From Anaerocolumna sp. (GTDB lineage Bacteria; Bacillota; Clostridia; Lachnospirales; Lachnospiraceae), in contig JARBTX010000018.1 in assembly GCA_029239975.1 (NCBI GenBank), positions 1 through 54,543 on the forward strand: a stretch of DNA of 54,543 bases, written 5' to 3'. Made by a program: the position numbers and the translations under genes. Shown here in pieces: positions 1 to 9,900 of this stretch (positions within the stretch are counted from its first letter, which is position 1; each line of letters begins with the position of its first letter). The notes beneath the pieces were generated by a model, which did not search any database, had not been told where the DNA came from, and worked only from the letters and a program-made list of their open reading frames with translations.

Positions 1-52
1 GTTGTTGTATTTCATTTGAGTATGATAAAAGAAATAAACTTATGTTGTGATG

Positions 53-1543
53 TCATAACCTTTTGCCCCATATACAAACTCCATTCTGGTTCATTCCGGT
101 AAGTGCTAAAGTATTGGTATCTTCTTCATAATCCCAGGATGGAAGTAAAAAAATAGTTTCTATTGTGCTTTCATACTTAATGGTAAGAGTATAACCATCC
201 AATTCCCATGTACCATCCAGTAGTATTTTTCCTGTATTCTCCTTAGCATGATCTTGTTGTAATGAACTAAATTCAAGCGCTGCTGGAACAAGCAGTGGTT
301 CGTGTGTTCTGAATTTTTCAGGTAATGTATTGGAATAATCCTTTGCGCACTGTACTGGTGTGAAATCAAGAGTACAAGTGCCATCTGTTTGTAATTCCAT
401 TGTAGTAAATGGTGTAATGATATGGTCCATATTCTGCTCAAAAGTAACACGAGCATAGGGTCCAGGAATCATTTCTTTCGGAATCGGTTGCAGTTCTTCT
501 CCTGCATACTGAAAAGGGCTAATAATTGGCCATCCGTCGATTGTCCAAAGCATTTTATGTACATGAAGAGAGTGAAAATAAGGATTTGCTTCGGTCCTTG
601 CATGACATACAAGAAACCAATCATTTGAATCTTTCCTATGAAGAACAGAATTGTGCCCAAAAGCGAGCCATCCAGTCCCTTCTTTAAAGGAATATCCGGT
701 TGTGATTTTTAAACCTATTTCATAAGGATTTCCGTCTTGACTTGTCATATCATTACCGTAATAGTCAAGATAAGGTCCAATGATTGATTTGCTCCTGGCA
801 ACTCTAACGTTATAATGATTCGATAATGATTCATAAGAAACAAATAAATAATAATATTTAGTATCTGGATTATACCTGATATATGGCCCTTCGAGTGCAC
901 CATCTACTGACTTATTTCTCTTAGCTATCGATACGCCATAACCATCATCTAATGCGAATCCTGTATCATTATCTAACTTTATAATTCTTATACCGCCCCA
1001 AAATGAACCATAAACTAAGTAATGACAGCCAGTTTCTTCTTCGATAACTATATTTGCATCGATTGCATTCACTGGACTATCTGGTGTAGTCTTTATTACA
1101 AACCCTTTATGAATAAACGGTCCTTTTGGCGAGCTAGATACAGCCAAACCAATAGCAGATTGCTGTGAACCAAAGGTTGAAGCAGAGTAGTATAGTCGGT
1201 ATTCCTTATCTACTTTAACTATATCCGGAGCCCATATACCACTTGCGTTAGTATATTCTTTAACTTCTTTAGGTACACCATCTTCTAGAGCGACACCAAT
1301 ATAATTAAAATCAATAAGATCACGAGAAAATCTTATTTGCCCACCTGCAGGATTGATAGCATTTGGTCCTGCATCTGTAGAATAAAGATAGAAAAAATGG
1401 TCCGATTCATCATAAAATATAGCTGGGTCATGGCAAAAGTGTCCATGCCAATCATAACGACTCGTCTTATGTTCGAGGTTTGTTAACTGTGGTGGTTTTT
1501 TTGGTAAATTCAATTTGGAAAACTCTGTATTGTTTAACAACAT
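53..1543 (-). CDS. GH43 family arabinanase-like glycoside hydrolase, cytoplasmic
   Basis: This is probably a glycoside hydrolase of family 43 acting on alpha-1,5-linked arabinan or arabino-oligosaccharides. The five-bladed propeller signatures are present: HDPAIFYD with the catalytic base near D39, IDANIV with the pKa-modulating Asp near D162, and EGPYI with the catalytic acid near E218. Residues from about 360 to the end form a beta-rich domain ending in GVCIWGKRL, like the C-terminal domain of two-domain arabinanases such as Bacillus Abn2. The 496-residue protein has no signal peptide, so it should act inside the cell on imported oligosaccharides. The start has a GGAGG site eight bases upstream. 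It has its own promoter and is separated by a hairpin from the regulator gene upstream on the same strand. The family call is solid; endo- versus exo-arabinanase, or xylosidase, cannot be settled by reading. Confidence 0.85.
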   Translation of the reverse strand: MLLNNTEFSKLNLPKKPPQLTNLEHKTSRYDWHGHFCHDPAIFYDESDHFFYLYSTDAGPNAINPAGGQIRFSRDLIDFNYIGVALEDGVPKEVKEYTNASGIWAPDIVKVDKEYRLYYSASTFGSQQSAIGLAVSSSPKGPFIHKGFVIKTTPDSPVNAIDANIVIEEETGCHYLVYGSFWGGIRIIKLDNDTGFALDDGYGVSIAKRNKSVDGALEGPYIRYNPDTKYYYLFVSYESLSNHYNVRVARSKSIIGPYLDYYGNDMTSQDGNPYEIGLKITTGYSFKEGTGWLAFGHNSVLHRKDSNDWFLVCHARTEANPYFHSLHVHKMLWTIDGWPIISPFQYAGEELQPIPKEMIPGPYARVTFEQNMDHIITPFTTMELQTDGTCTLDFTPVQCAKDYSNTLPEKFRTHEPLLVPAALEFSSLQQDHAKENTGKILLDGTWELDGYTLTIKYESTIETIFLLPSWDYEEDTNTLALTGMNQNGVCIWGKRL

Positions 1544-1566
1544 AATAAACCTCCAAGTGAAAATAA

Positions 1567-1576
1567 ATTTTAGTTT
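1567..1576 (-). promoter_or_regulatory. Candidate operator half in GH43 leader
   Basis: Read on the minus strand this is AAACTAAAAT, the same core found in the two dyads of the transport-operon leader (2953-2967 and 2991-3005). It lies in the untranslated leader between the GH43 promoter and its start codon. Sharing the motif suggests co-regulation by the neighbouring ArsR-type protein. In such AT-rich DNA a chance match is quite possible. Confidence 0.3.
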
Positions 1577-1624
1577 ATGAAAATATAAATTAATTTAAGT
1601 TTTTATGTATTCCTTTCTGCTACA

Positions 1625-1653
1625 ACTATAGCATCTAACGGAATGGCTGTCAA
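1625..1653 (-). promoter_or_regulatory. Sigma-A promoter of GH43 gene
   Basis: On the minus strand, TTGACA (1653-1648) is followed after exactly 17 bases by TATAGT (1630-1625). The -35 is a perfect match and the -10 has five of six. Transcription would start near 1618, giving a leader of about 75 bases before the GH43 start. Confidence 0.75.
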
Positions 1654-1700
1654 TTGGAATTCAATCATGCATTTTTGTGCAAAATTTATAAAAGAATAGA

Positions 1701-1740
1701 AAAAAACAGTGATTATCTTGATATAATAATCACTGTTTTT
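1701..1740 (-). terminator. Rho-independent terminator behind the ArsR-type regulator
   Basis: AAAAACAGTGATTAT and its exact complement ATAATCACTGTTTTT flank a short loop, with A-runs on the left and T-runs on the right, so it can work on both strands. It sits downstream of the regulator stop and upstream of the GH43 promoter, and so separates the two minus-strand genes. Confidence 0.8.
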
Positions 1741-1808
1741 ATGTTGCATATACTTGCGTTATAAGTAAGGAATTTATTCTCTGTGTAATTTTAATATGAA
1801 TTATTTAT

Positions 1809-2732
1809 TTATGCTTCATCGATTGGACTATAATGAATACGAACTTTTATATCTTGATTATAATTTCCGAAGTTTTTACCGAATATAGTTAAACCGCCAA
1901 TATGTTCTGCATCTTCTGGTATTGCAAATTTAAACTTTATAGTACTTCTATAATCTAGGTTTAAATCTTTTAATGAAACATCAGATATTTGTAAACCATC
2001 AATAAATGTTCCTGTGTGGTTAATAACGATTAGTTTTAATAAGCCGTATTGGTTCCAATTAGGATACCACCAATCCGGTGTAAAAATACCTTTCACATCA
2101 CCAAAATCCCCAGGACTAGTCCACATACCTAAACATTTTTCATTCAAATAAAAATAAATATCAGAAGGCCATACGTCGTTTACACCTGGCGCTTCAGAAC
2201 TTAGCTCAGCAGATATGGTTATTTGATCAATTTTTTGTGATACAGGTAAGAAGTTAGGTATCATATATTCAACGTATCCTCTGGTAAACCATAGGATATC
2301 ACTGTCAATTCTCGCTGGATGTGCAAAATATCTAGCATCATCAACTTCACCTATTAATTGAGTGCTTGTTGCAAGGCCACAGGTAGGATATACCTGATAA
2401 TCCGAATAATGTCCTATCTTTAATTCTGTTTCATAGATGTTTTTCTTTTGCTCTTCTGAATCAAGTTCTACTAAAATCTTATCTAAATGAACCATACATT
2501 TCTTTTGATTTCCGTGTCCTGCAGATTCACTTACAATTGTAACGATACCGCAATCCTCTAGCTTTTTAATATGGCTAGTAAGTGCACCATTCGTTATATT
2601 TAAGCTGGTTGCAAGCTCGTTCATGTTCATGCCTTTATTTTTTAGTAGTAGCTTTATTATTGTAATTCTGATTTCAGAACCGAGAGCTTTGAATACATCT
2701 AGGCCTTCATCCAGTGTTTTAATGTGCAACAT
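1809..2732 (-). CDS. ArsR-type winged-helix regulator with large C-terminal beta domain
   Basis: Residues 10-70 form a winged helix-turn-helix of the ArsR type (FKALGSEIRITIIKLL, then MNELATSLNITNGALTSHIKKLED). Residues of about 100-307 form a long Trp/Tyr-rich beta domain that ordinary ArsR proteins of 90-120 residues lack; it may bind a sugar ligand, which is an inference. I start at 2732 rather than the in-frame ATG at 2771: GGGAGG lies correctly before 2732, while 2771 has no ribosome site and falls at about the predicted transcription start. The gene is divergent from the transporter operon and upstream of GH43 on the same strand, so it is the obvious local regulator, probably relieved by imported arabino-oligosaccharide. 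No metal-binding Cys cluster typical of metal-sensing ArsR was seen. Confidence 0.75.
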   Translation of the reverse strand: MLHIKTLDEGLDVFKALGSEIRITIIKLLLKNKGMNMNELATSLNITNGALTSHIKKLEDCGIVTIVSESAGHGNQKKCMVHLDKILVELDSEEQKKNIYETELKIGHYSDYQVYPTCGLATSTQLIGEVDDARYFAHPARIDSDILWFTRGYVEYMIPNFLPVSQKIDQITISAELSSEAPGVNDVWPSDIYFYLNEKCLGMWTSPGDFGDVKGIFTPDWWYPNWNQYGLLKLIVINHTGTFIDGLQISDVSLKDLNLDYRSTIKFKFAIPEDAEHIGGLTIFGKNFGNYNQDIKVRIHYSPIDEA

Positions 2733-2779
2733 GTATGACACCCTCCCTTTTCTTGATGTAATATTTTTCATATTAGTGT

Positions 2780-2808
2780 ATTATAAAGCAAAATCTAAAA
2801 TAAATCAA
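2780..2808 (-). promoter_or_regulatory. Sigma-A promoter of the ArsR-type regulator
   Basis: On the minus strand, TTGATT (2808-2803) is followed by a 17-base spacer and a perfect TATAAT (2785-2780). The predicted start of transcription is near 2773, which rules against the longer reading frame starting at 2771. The spacer and -35 hold a CTAAAATAAATC-like sequence (forward strand 2794-2806), similar to the operon-leader dyads, so autoregulation is plausible. Confidence 0.75.
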
Positions 2809-2903
2809 GCACCCCTTTTTTAGAAATATAACGCATTAATATAGAAAGATTTAAAGTTATTTCAATGGTTTGTAGAATATGCACAAAAAATATAAAATAT
2901 ATA

Positions 2904-2932
2904 TTGACTTTTGGAAGATTTATATATATAAT
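2904..2932 (+). promoter_or_regulatory. Sigma-A promoter of the transport operon
   Basis: TTGACT (2904-2909), a 17-base spacer and TATAAT (2927-2932) form a near-consensus promoter. The start of transcription would be near 2939, giving a leader of about 150 bases before the first gene. The candidate operators lie just downstream of this start. Confidence 0.8.
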
Positions 2933-2952
2933 AAAATCAAAGTTTAGATAAA

Positions 2953-3005
2953 ACTAAAATAATTTAGCTGTTAAAAAATATTTCTAAAATACTAAAATAA
3001 TTTAG
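2953..3005 (+). promoter_or_regulatory. Pair of identical 15-bp dyad operators
   Basis: The sequence ACTAAAATAATTTAG occurs at 2953-2967 and again, identical, at 2991-3005, 38 bp apart. Each holds the inverted repeat CTAAA-4-TTTAG. They lie 14 and 52 bases after the predicted transcription start, a position suited to a repressor that blocks elongation. The likely binder is the divergent ArsR-type protein, whose winged helix would favour a short symmetrical site. Binding is inferred; the repeat itself is seen directly. Confidence 0.6.
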
Positions 3006-3087
3006 AAGGTTAATTTGCTAGTAAAATAAGGTAATTTTCATATTCGGGTGGGTAATTGCAAAATTAGTAATATATGGAGGGAGAAAA

Positions 3088-6051
3088 ATGATACATAAAA
3101 GCTTAAATCGTTTTTTAGCAACAACAATGATTACGGCACTTGTAGCAAGTAGTACATCGGCATTTGCTAAAGTCAAGAATGATATTAATTTTGTAGATAC
3201 ATCTACACCGACTGATGTTGTCTATTCCAATGAAATGATCGGTAACAACTATACAATGGTAAGTGGAAAATACACTTTTGGCATGTATACCGGTGATGTA
3301 ATTGAGGTACCAATCAGTGAGTCATTTGATACTAATAGTGATGGTCAACTAACTTCGAATAATTATGATTACAAAAATGATGTAGTAGATTTAAAAATTG
3401 GTGATGATGCGACATTTATAATAAATGCACCCACTGACGGTTTGTATAATGTAAGCTTTGATTATTTATCTTATTCCGATTCCGTATTACCTGTAGAGTT
3501 TTCCTTAACATTAAATGGTGATATTCCTTTCTATGAAGCACGAAGATTAGTATTTGAAAGCACATGGAAGGAAAAAGATGAAAAGTCGTATGATAGGTAC
3601 GGGAACGAGATCGTAACGTTACCAGAGAAACAGATTCAATGGGAACATAAATACATAATGGATACTAGTTATCGATATTCCACTCCATTAGCGCTTGAAT
3701 TAAAAGCTGGTGAAAATAAAATTGATTTACATATGTCAGAAGGAAGCGTTTTACTTGGTAACATATATCTGTCAGGTGATACTCAGATATCAGAATATAC
3801 AAAAGCAGAAGCTATGGATGGGAATGTGATAATTCAGTTGGAAGCAGAAATAATGGATTACAGGAATGATCCATCCATAAGACCTGCATGTGAATACGAT
3901 TCTGCATTAACTCCTTATGATACAAATAAAAAGGTATTAAATGTGGTAGATGGAGCTTCTTTTGATGAAGCGGGTCAAACAATCACTTATAAATTTAAGG
4001 TGGATGAAGCAGGGTTTTATAATTTAGCATTTGCTTATAGACAAAGCAATAAAACTGATTTTCCGGTGTTTGGTGATATTAAAATAGATGGGATGATACC
4101 AAATACGTTAATGCAGGCATATCCATTTCCATATACCAAAGAGTATAAGAATTTGGTAGTAAAAGATAAAGATAAGGATGAAATCGCGGTTTATCTAGAG
4201 AATGGAGAACACACCATTTCTATTACAATTAATAACGATAATATCAGACACGTGTTAGAAGCCGTTGATCGAATCATGAATGAAATCAATGACTTAGCAC
4301 TTGAAATAACAAAAGTTGCAGGTAAAAACAAGGATAAATATAGAGATTTAGATTTAGTAAAATATATACCAGATGTAGAGGAGCGATTAATTCATTGGGC
4401 AGATCAATTAGATACGTTATCAGAAAGCGTTAAACAGTACAATACTAAAGTAGATAAGATATCCGCTTTTTCTTCTTTAAGTGTTGCATCTGCAAGACTT
4501 AGAAGTTTAGCAAAAGAACCGAATGATATTCCTTATCGTATTAATGAGTTAGCGCAAAGTACAAACTCAGTCGTACAATATTTAGCTAATCTAATTGATG
4601 TATTGAATAGGAATTCATTAACTTTAGATAAAGTATTTATTTATCAAAAAGATGCTAAGTTACCAAAAGGAGCAGGTTTCTTTAAAGGTATTTATTTAAG
4701 TGTAAATAGATTCTTTTCATCCTTTTCGAACCAAGCATATTCTAATGCAAATGTAAATGAAGACCATCTTCAAGTTTGGGTGAATCGTTCCAGACAACAT
4801 GTTGAGATATTACAGAAGATGATTGATGAAAATTTTACACCGGCTACAGGAATTGAAGTAGATATTTCGCTTATGCCAGATCAAAATAAATTAGTATTAG
4901 CCAATGCATCTGGAGATGCTCCTGATGTAGCAGCATCCATAAATTATGCCATACCTTTCGAACTTGGTATTCGTGGTGCAATTAAGGATTTAACGGAATT
5001 CGATGATTACGAAGAAGTGTTAACTAGAAGTGTAGACGGTTTACATATACCAGCAACCATTGGTAATGGCATCTATGCTATGCCAGAAACCATTAATTTT
5101 TGGGTTTTATATTATAGAACGGACATATTAAACAAATTAGGATTAGAAGTACCAGAAACCATCGATGATGTGAAAGAAATGCTTCCTGAACTTCAGATGA
5201 GAGGAATGAATTTCTATTATCCGACAGCTGGTATGGTAGCATTAAAAACGTTTCACGGAACAACACCACTATTATTCCAAAATGGTGCAACACTTTACGG
5301 AGAAAATGCAGGGGATACAACCATTAATAGTGATACTGCAATCAAAGGATTCACAGAACTTACAGAATTATTTACAATATACAATCTTCCTGTAGATGTT
5401 CCTAGTTTTTATCAGCATTTTAGAAACGGAGATATGCCAATTGGTATCGGAGAATATAACATGTACAATTTATTAACCAATGCTGCTCCTGAAATATCAA
5501 ATGCATGGGATATTGCTTTAATTCCAGGCGTAAAAGATGAAAATGGTGAGATTAAAAGATATGCATCCGGTGGTGCTGAAAGTTGTGTCATCTTTAATAG
5601 TACGGATGAAAGAGAACAGATGGCTTGGGAATATTTAAAGTGGTGGACATCAGCAGAAACACAGATTGAATACGGTCAGACACTTCAGAATACATACGGA
5701 GATGAATATATTTGGAACACTGCTAATATGGAAGCATTCGCACAACTTCCATGGAAAACAGAAGACAAAAAAGTAATTATGGAACAAACAGAATGGATCT
5801 TAGAAGCTCCAAGAATTTTAGGTACATATATGTTAGAGAGAGAGTTAAGTAATGCCTATAATGCAGTAGTTGTTAATGGTAAAGATCTAAGAATTACAAT
5901 TGATGGGGCTGTAAAGAGAATTGATAGAGAAACTGAGAGAAAATTAACTGAGTTTGGATATTTGTCTCAAAAAGGTGATGTCATCACAGATTATAAAGTA
6001 CCAAATATAGATATTGTAAGAGAAATTTTATATGGAAATGACGGGAGGTGA
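3088..6051 (+). CDS. Extracellular solute-binding protein with 530-residue N-terminal extension
   Basis: This secreted protein probably captures a poly- or oligosaccharide and delivers it to the permeases encoded next. A signal peptide covers residues 1-27 (cut after AFA); there is no lipobox Cys. Residues 30-235 and 245-385 look like two beta-sandwich, carbohydrate-binding-module-like domains. Residues 386-550 are mostly helical. From about residue 560 (LQVWVNRSRQHVEILQ) to about 930 it is a family 1 (MalE/UgpB-like) solute-binding domain, with the usual YYRTDILNKLGL and WEYLKWWTS stretches. Typical family members are 400-550 residues, so the extension roughly doubles the length. The start follows GGAGGGAG. 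It is first in an eight-gene operon. The domain call for the C-terminal half is firm; the beta domains are judged by eye. Confidence 0.8.
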   Translation: MIHKSLNRFLATTMITALVASSTSAFAKVKNDINFVDTSTPTDVVYSNEMIGNNYTMVSGKYTFGMYTGDVIEVPISESFDTNSDGQLTSNNYDYKNDVVDLKIGDDATFIINAPTDGLYNVSFDYLSYSDSVLPVEFSLTLNGDIPFYEARRLVFESTWKEKDEKSYDRYGNEIVTLPEKQIQWEHKYIMDTSYRYSTPLALELKAGENKIDLHMSEGSVLLGNIYLSGDTQISEYTKAEAMDGNVIIQLEAEIMDYRNDPSIRPACEYDSALTPYDTNKKVLNVVDGASFDEAGQTITYKFKVDEAGFYNLAFAYRQSNKTDFPVFGDIKIDGMIPNTLMQAYPFPYTKEYKNLVVKDKDKDEIAVYLENGEHTISITINNDNIRHVLEAVDRIMNEINDLALEITKVAGKNKDKYRDLDLVKYIPDVEERLIHWADQLDTLSESVKQYNTKVDKISAFSSLSVASARLRSLAKEPNDIPYRINELAQSTNSVVQYLANLIDVLNRNSLTLDKVFIYQKDAKLPKGAGFFKGIYLSVNRFFSSFSNQAYSNANVNEDHLQVWVNRSRQHVEILQKMIDENFTPATGIEVDISLMPDQNKLVLANASGDAPDVAASINYAIPFELGIRGAIKDLTEFDDYEEVLTRSVDGLHIPATIGNGIYAMPETINFWVLYYRTDILNKLGLEVPETIDDVKEMLPELQMRGMNFYYPTAGMVALKTFHGTTPLLFQNGATLYGENAGDTTINSDTAIKGFTELTELFTIYNLPVDVPSFYQHFRNGDMPIGIGEYNMYNLLTNAAPEISNAWDIALIPGVKDENGEIKRYASGGAESCVIFNSTDEREQMAWEYLKWWTSAETQIEYGQTLQNTYGDEYIWNTANMEAFAQLPWKTEDKKVIMEQTEWILEAPRILGTYMLERELSNAYNAVVVNGKDLRITIDGAVKRIDRETERKLTEFGYLSQKGDVITDYKVPNIDIVREILYGNDGR

Positions 6052-6058
6052 AGGATAG

Positions 6059-6967
6059 ATGGCAAAAAGAAATAAGATAAGAAATAGAGAATATAACAAT
6101 AAGCAAGCTTATTTGTTCTTAGGGCCTTATCTACTATTATTTTTAGTATTTATTATTGTCCCAATTGTCATTGCCATTGCATTATCCTTTACCAACTATA
6201 ACGCAATTGAGTTTCCTGACTTTGTTGGATTTATGAATTATGTTACGCTTTTAACACAAGATGAGATTTTTATGCAATATGTTTTGCCTAATACCGTTAC
6301 ATATGCCTTAATTGTTGGACCGGGCGGATATGCATTATCCTTTTTATTAGCTTGGGCATTGGCCCAAATGACGAAAGTTCCTAGAACTATATTTGCATTA
6401 ATCCTTTATTCACCATCCATTACATCAGGTGTTGCTATGACCGTTTTATGGAAGATATTATTTAGTGGTGATCAATCTGGTTATATCAATGCTTGGCTAA
6501 TTAATAATGGCATCATTACAGAACCAATTAAATGGTTATTGGATGCAAGATTTTTATTACCTATTATAATCCTTGTTGCATTATGGGGTAGTATGGGAGT
6601 TGGTTTCTTAGCAATTCTAGCTGGTATTCTTAACTCAGATGAAACGTTATATGAAGCAGCTGCTATAGATGGAGTAAAGAATCGTTTTCAAGAAATGATT
6701 TACATAACAATACCAACAATGAAGCCACAGATGCTTTTTGCAGCAGTTATGACCATCGTTGGAGCTTTTCAAAACGGGGCAATTGGAGTGCAGCTATCCG
6801 GAGCGAATCCGACTCCTGGTTATTCGGGACAATTAATTGTTAATCATATTGAAGATTATGGGTTCATTCGATATGAGATGGGTTATGCAGCAGCTGTATC
6901 AGTTGTATTATTAGGAATCGTGTACCTGTTCTCATCTGTATCAAAGAAACTCTTTACAGAAGATTAG
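6059..6967 (+). CDS. Sugar ABC transporter permease, MalF/UgpA type
   Basis: This is an integral membrane permease of the carbohydrate-uptake-1 family with six predicted helices. The EAA loop that docks the ATPase reads [25 protein letters not shown] around residues 198-222. The N terminus is short and basic, then the first helix ([21 protein letters not shown]). The ribosome site GGGAGGTG overlaps the stop of the solute-binding gene, so translation is likely coupled. It should pair with the next permease. No ATPase is encoded here; such importers usually share an MsmX-type ATPase made elsewhere (family knowledge). Confidence 0.9.
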   Translation: MAKRNKIRNREYNNKQAYLFLGPYLLLFLVFIIVPIVIAIALSFTNYNAIEFPDFVGFMNYVTLLTQDEIFMQYVLPNTVTYALIVGPGGYALSFLLAWALAQMTKVPRTIFALILYSPSITSGVAMTVLWKILFSGDQSGYINAWLINNGIITEPIKWLLDARFLLPIIILVALWGSMGVGFLAILAGILNSDETLYEAAAIDGVKNRFQEMIYITIPTMKPQMLFAAVMTIVGAFQNGAIGVQLSGANPTPGYSGQLIVNHIEDYGFIRYEMGYAAAVSVVLLGIVYLFSSVSKKLFTED

Positions 6968-9900
6968 AAAGGAGGAAGGGCAAATGGCGGGTTATCGTGG
7001 TAGTAGAATAAACCCACAAAGATTTGAACGTGGGCAGATAAAAATAATATTAATGGTTTTACCACTTGCTTTATTTATGTTATTTCCTATTATATATATT
7101 TTTTGCCATGCTTTTAAACCTATGGACGAATTATTTGCATATCCTCCAAGGTTCTTCGTAACTAGACCTACTTTAGATAACTTTGAAAGTTTATTTAAAT
7201 CGACGAGAGGTTCTGGGATTCCGATAAGTAGATACATATTTAATACTGTATTAGTAACAACGACAGTAGTAGTAGGATCAGTAATCCTATCAACATTAGC
7301 AGGATTCGCATTATCTAAGCTTCGTTTTAAAGGAAAATACGTACTAATGGAAGTAAATAATGCAGCACTTATGTTCGTGCCGGTAGCAGTAATGATTCCA
7401 AGATACTTAACAATTAATACAGTTGGTATCATTGATTCTTATTTATCACTTATCCTTCCACTGATATCTATGCCTGTTTGCTTATTTTTGATTAAACAGT
7501 TTATAGATCAAGTACCAGATGCTTTGATTGAAGCAGCATATATTGATGGTGCCAGTGACTTTAAAGTATATAGAAAAATTATACTTCCACTGATTAGACC
7601 GGCTATTGCAACAGGTGCTTTACTTGCATTTCAACAGGTATGGGGTGATGTGCTAAGTTCAGCTTATTACATTAACCATGAAGGGTTAAGAACCTTGGCA
7701 TTTTACATGAACACGTTAGCCAATGCAAATAATACGGTAGGTGGCCAGGCAGTTATTGGTCAAGGTATATCGGCAGCAGCAACTTTAATTATGTTTATAC
7801 CAAATCTAGTCTTATTCATTATTTTACAGAGAAACGTTATGAATACGATGGCACATTCTGGAATTAAATAATGGGTGAATAAGAAAAGGAGGAGGTAGAA
7901 ATAGATGAAATCATTGCGCTTATTAGGAACAAATAAGTTTAAGCCTTTGTTTATGCTTTGCTTAAGTATATGTATCCTATTTAACAGTGTAACTGCCAAA
8001 GCAGATACACCATATAAGACATTTACACAAGATGGTTATGGACGAATTGTTGAAACGCAAACAGCTTATACACCAATAACTACAATTACAAAGGTTGGAG
8101 ATTTAGCCTTTAAGAATGCATCCGATATGCAGATTACTGCAGATGAAGAAATATATATTTCAGACACAGAAGGAAAAAGAATTATCGTATCCGATATTAA
8201 CGGTAATTTACTACGTGTATATGGAGAAGGAGAGCTAAAGAATCCGGTTGGTTTATTTGTTACGAATGAAAAAAATCTATATGTAGCAGATAAAGATGCA
8301 CAAAGAATCGTTGTGTTTAATCTAAATGGCGATGTGATAAAAGAATATACCAAACCAGAACATCCATTATATGGCTCTGAAATGGCATTTAAACCACAAA
8401 AATTAGTTGTAGATTCAAAAGGTATTATGTATGTCATCTGTGAAGGAAACACCAATGGTATTGTACAAATTAGCCCAACGGATGGTGGTACATTTTTAGG
8501 ATATTTCGGTACGAATATGACTAGTATTAATTTTTTAGATGTATTCCGAAGAATCATCCTAACAGATGAACAATTAGCTAAACTGCCTAAGAACCTTCCA
8601 CCTACACCAAATAATCTGGCAATCGATAATAAAGGATTAATTTATACCATTACTCAAGGTGTGAGTTTAAGCTCATTAAAGAAGTTAAATGTAGCAGGTG
8701 TCAATTTAATTGAACCAGATGCATACGACGATCTGCCAGCAGCTGTTTCGGTAGGAAATTATGAGAATATTTTTGTAGTTTCTGAACAAGGTTACATCTA
8801 TGAATACAACAAAGATGGAAGTTTACTTTTTGTATTTGGTGGTAAGGACTCTGGTAGATTACGAATTGGTTTGTTTGATAAAGCAGTAGCAATAGATGTT
8901 GACAGATCTAATAATTTATATGTACTTGATCAAGAAAAAAATGAAATACAAGTATTTCAAACAACCGAATTTACGGATTTAGTACATGAAGCTTTATCTT
9001 TATACCAAAATGGTAAATATACAGATAGTAAAGAACCATTATCACAAATCACGTCTATGAACAGCCTTTTTGATTATGCCAATATGGCAATGGGTCAGGC
9101 CTATCTTCAAGAAGAAAATTATAAAGAAGCTTTAAAGTATTTCCGCTTAGCAAAAGAATACCAAGGGTATTCAGATGCCTTTTGGGAAGTACGTAATATA
9201 TGGTTAAAAGATAATTTAGTGAAATCAGCAGCGATTCTACTTGGACTTGTACTTATATGGAAATTGCTTAAGTATCTACAGAGAAAAAGAAAGCTATTTA
9301 CACCTGTACTTACAACTTTAAGAAAATTGGGTAAAGTTCCTGTAATAAACCGAATTAACTACACATGGTACTTTATGAAACATCCTATTGACGGCTGTTA
9401 TGGTGTAAAAAGAGAAGGGAAAGCCAATTTCATAAGTGCAAATATTTTACTTAGTGGTTTTATTGTGATTTATCTCATTAACAAATATGCAACTGGTTTT
9501 ATCTTAAAGAGAATCGTAGATGGTAGATATGAAATAGTCACAGACATACTTTATATTTTAGGGGTATTCTTACTAATGACTATATGCGCTTATTTAATTA
9601 GTGCAATTAACGATGGAGAAAGTACTTTTAAGCAATTATATACTGGTTTCATCTATGCGTTAGGACCTTATTTTATCATAAAACCTTTCGTTGTAATGCT
9701 TAGTAATGTTATTACATATAACGAAATTTTCTTAGTTCAATTTGCAAACTTTTGTCTTTATGCTTGGATTGTAATACTGATATTTATGGCAGTAAAAGAG
9801 ATAAATAACTATACGTTTTCGGAGACAGTGAAGGTAATATTACTTACATTCTTCTGTGCATTAATTGCAGTATTACTATTATTTATTTTGTACGTACTTA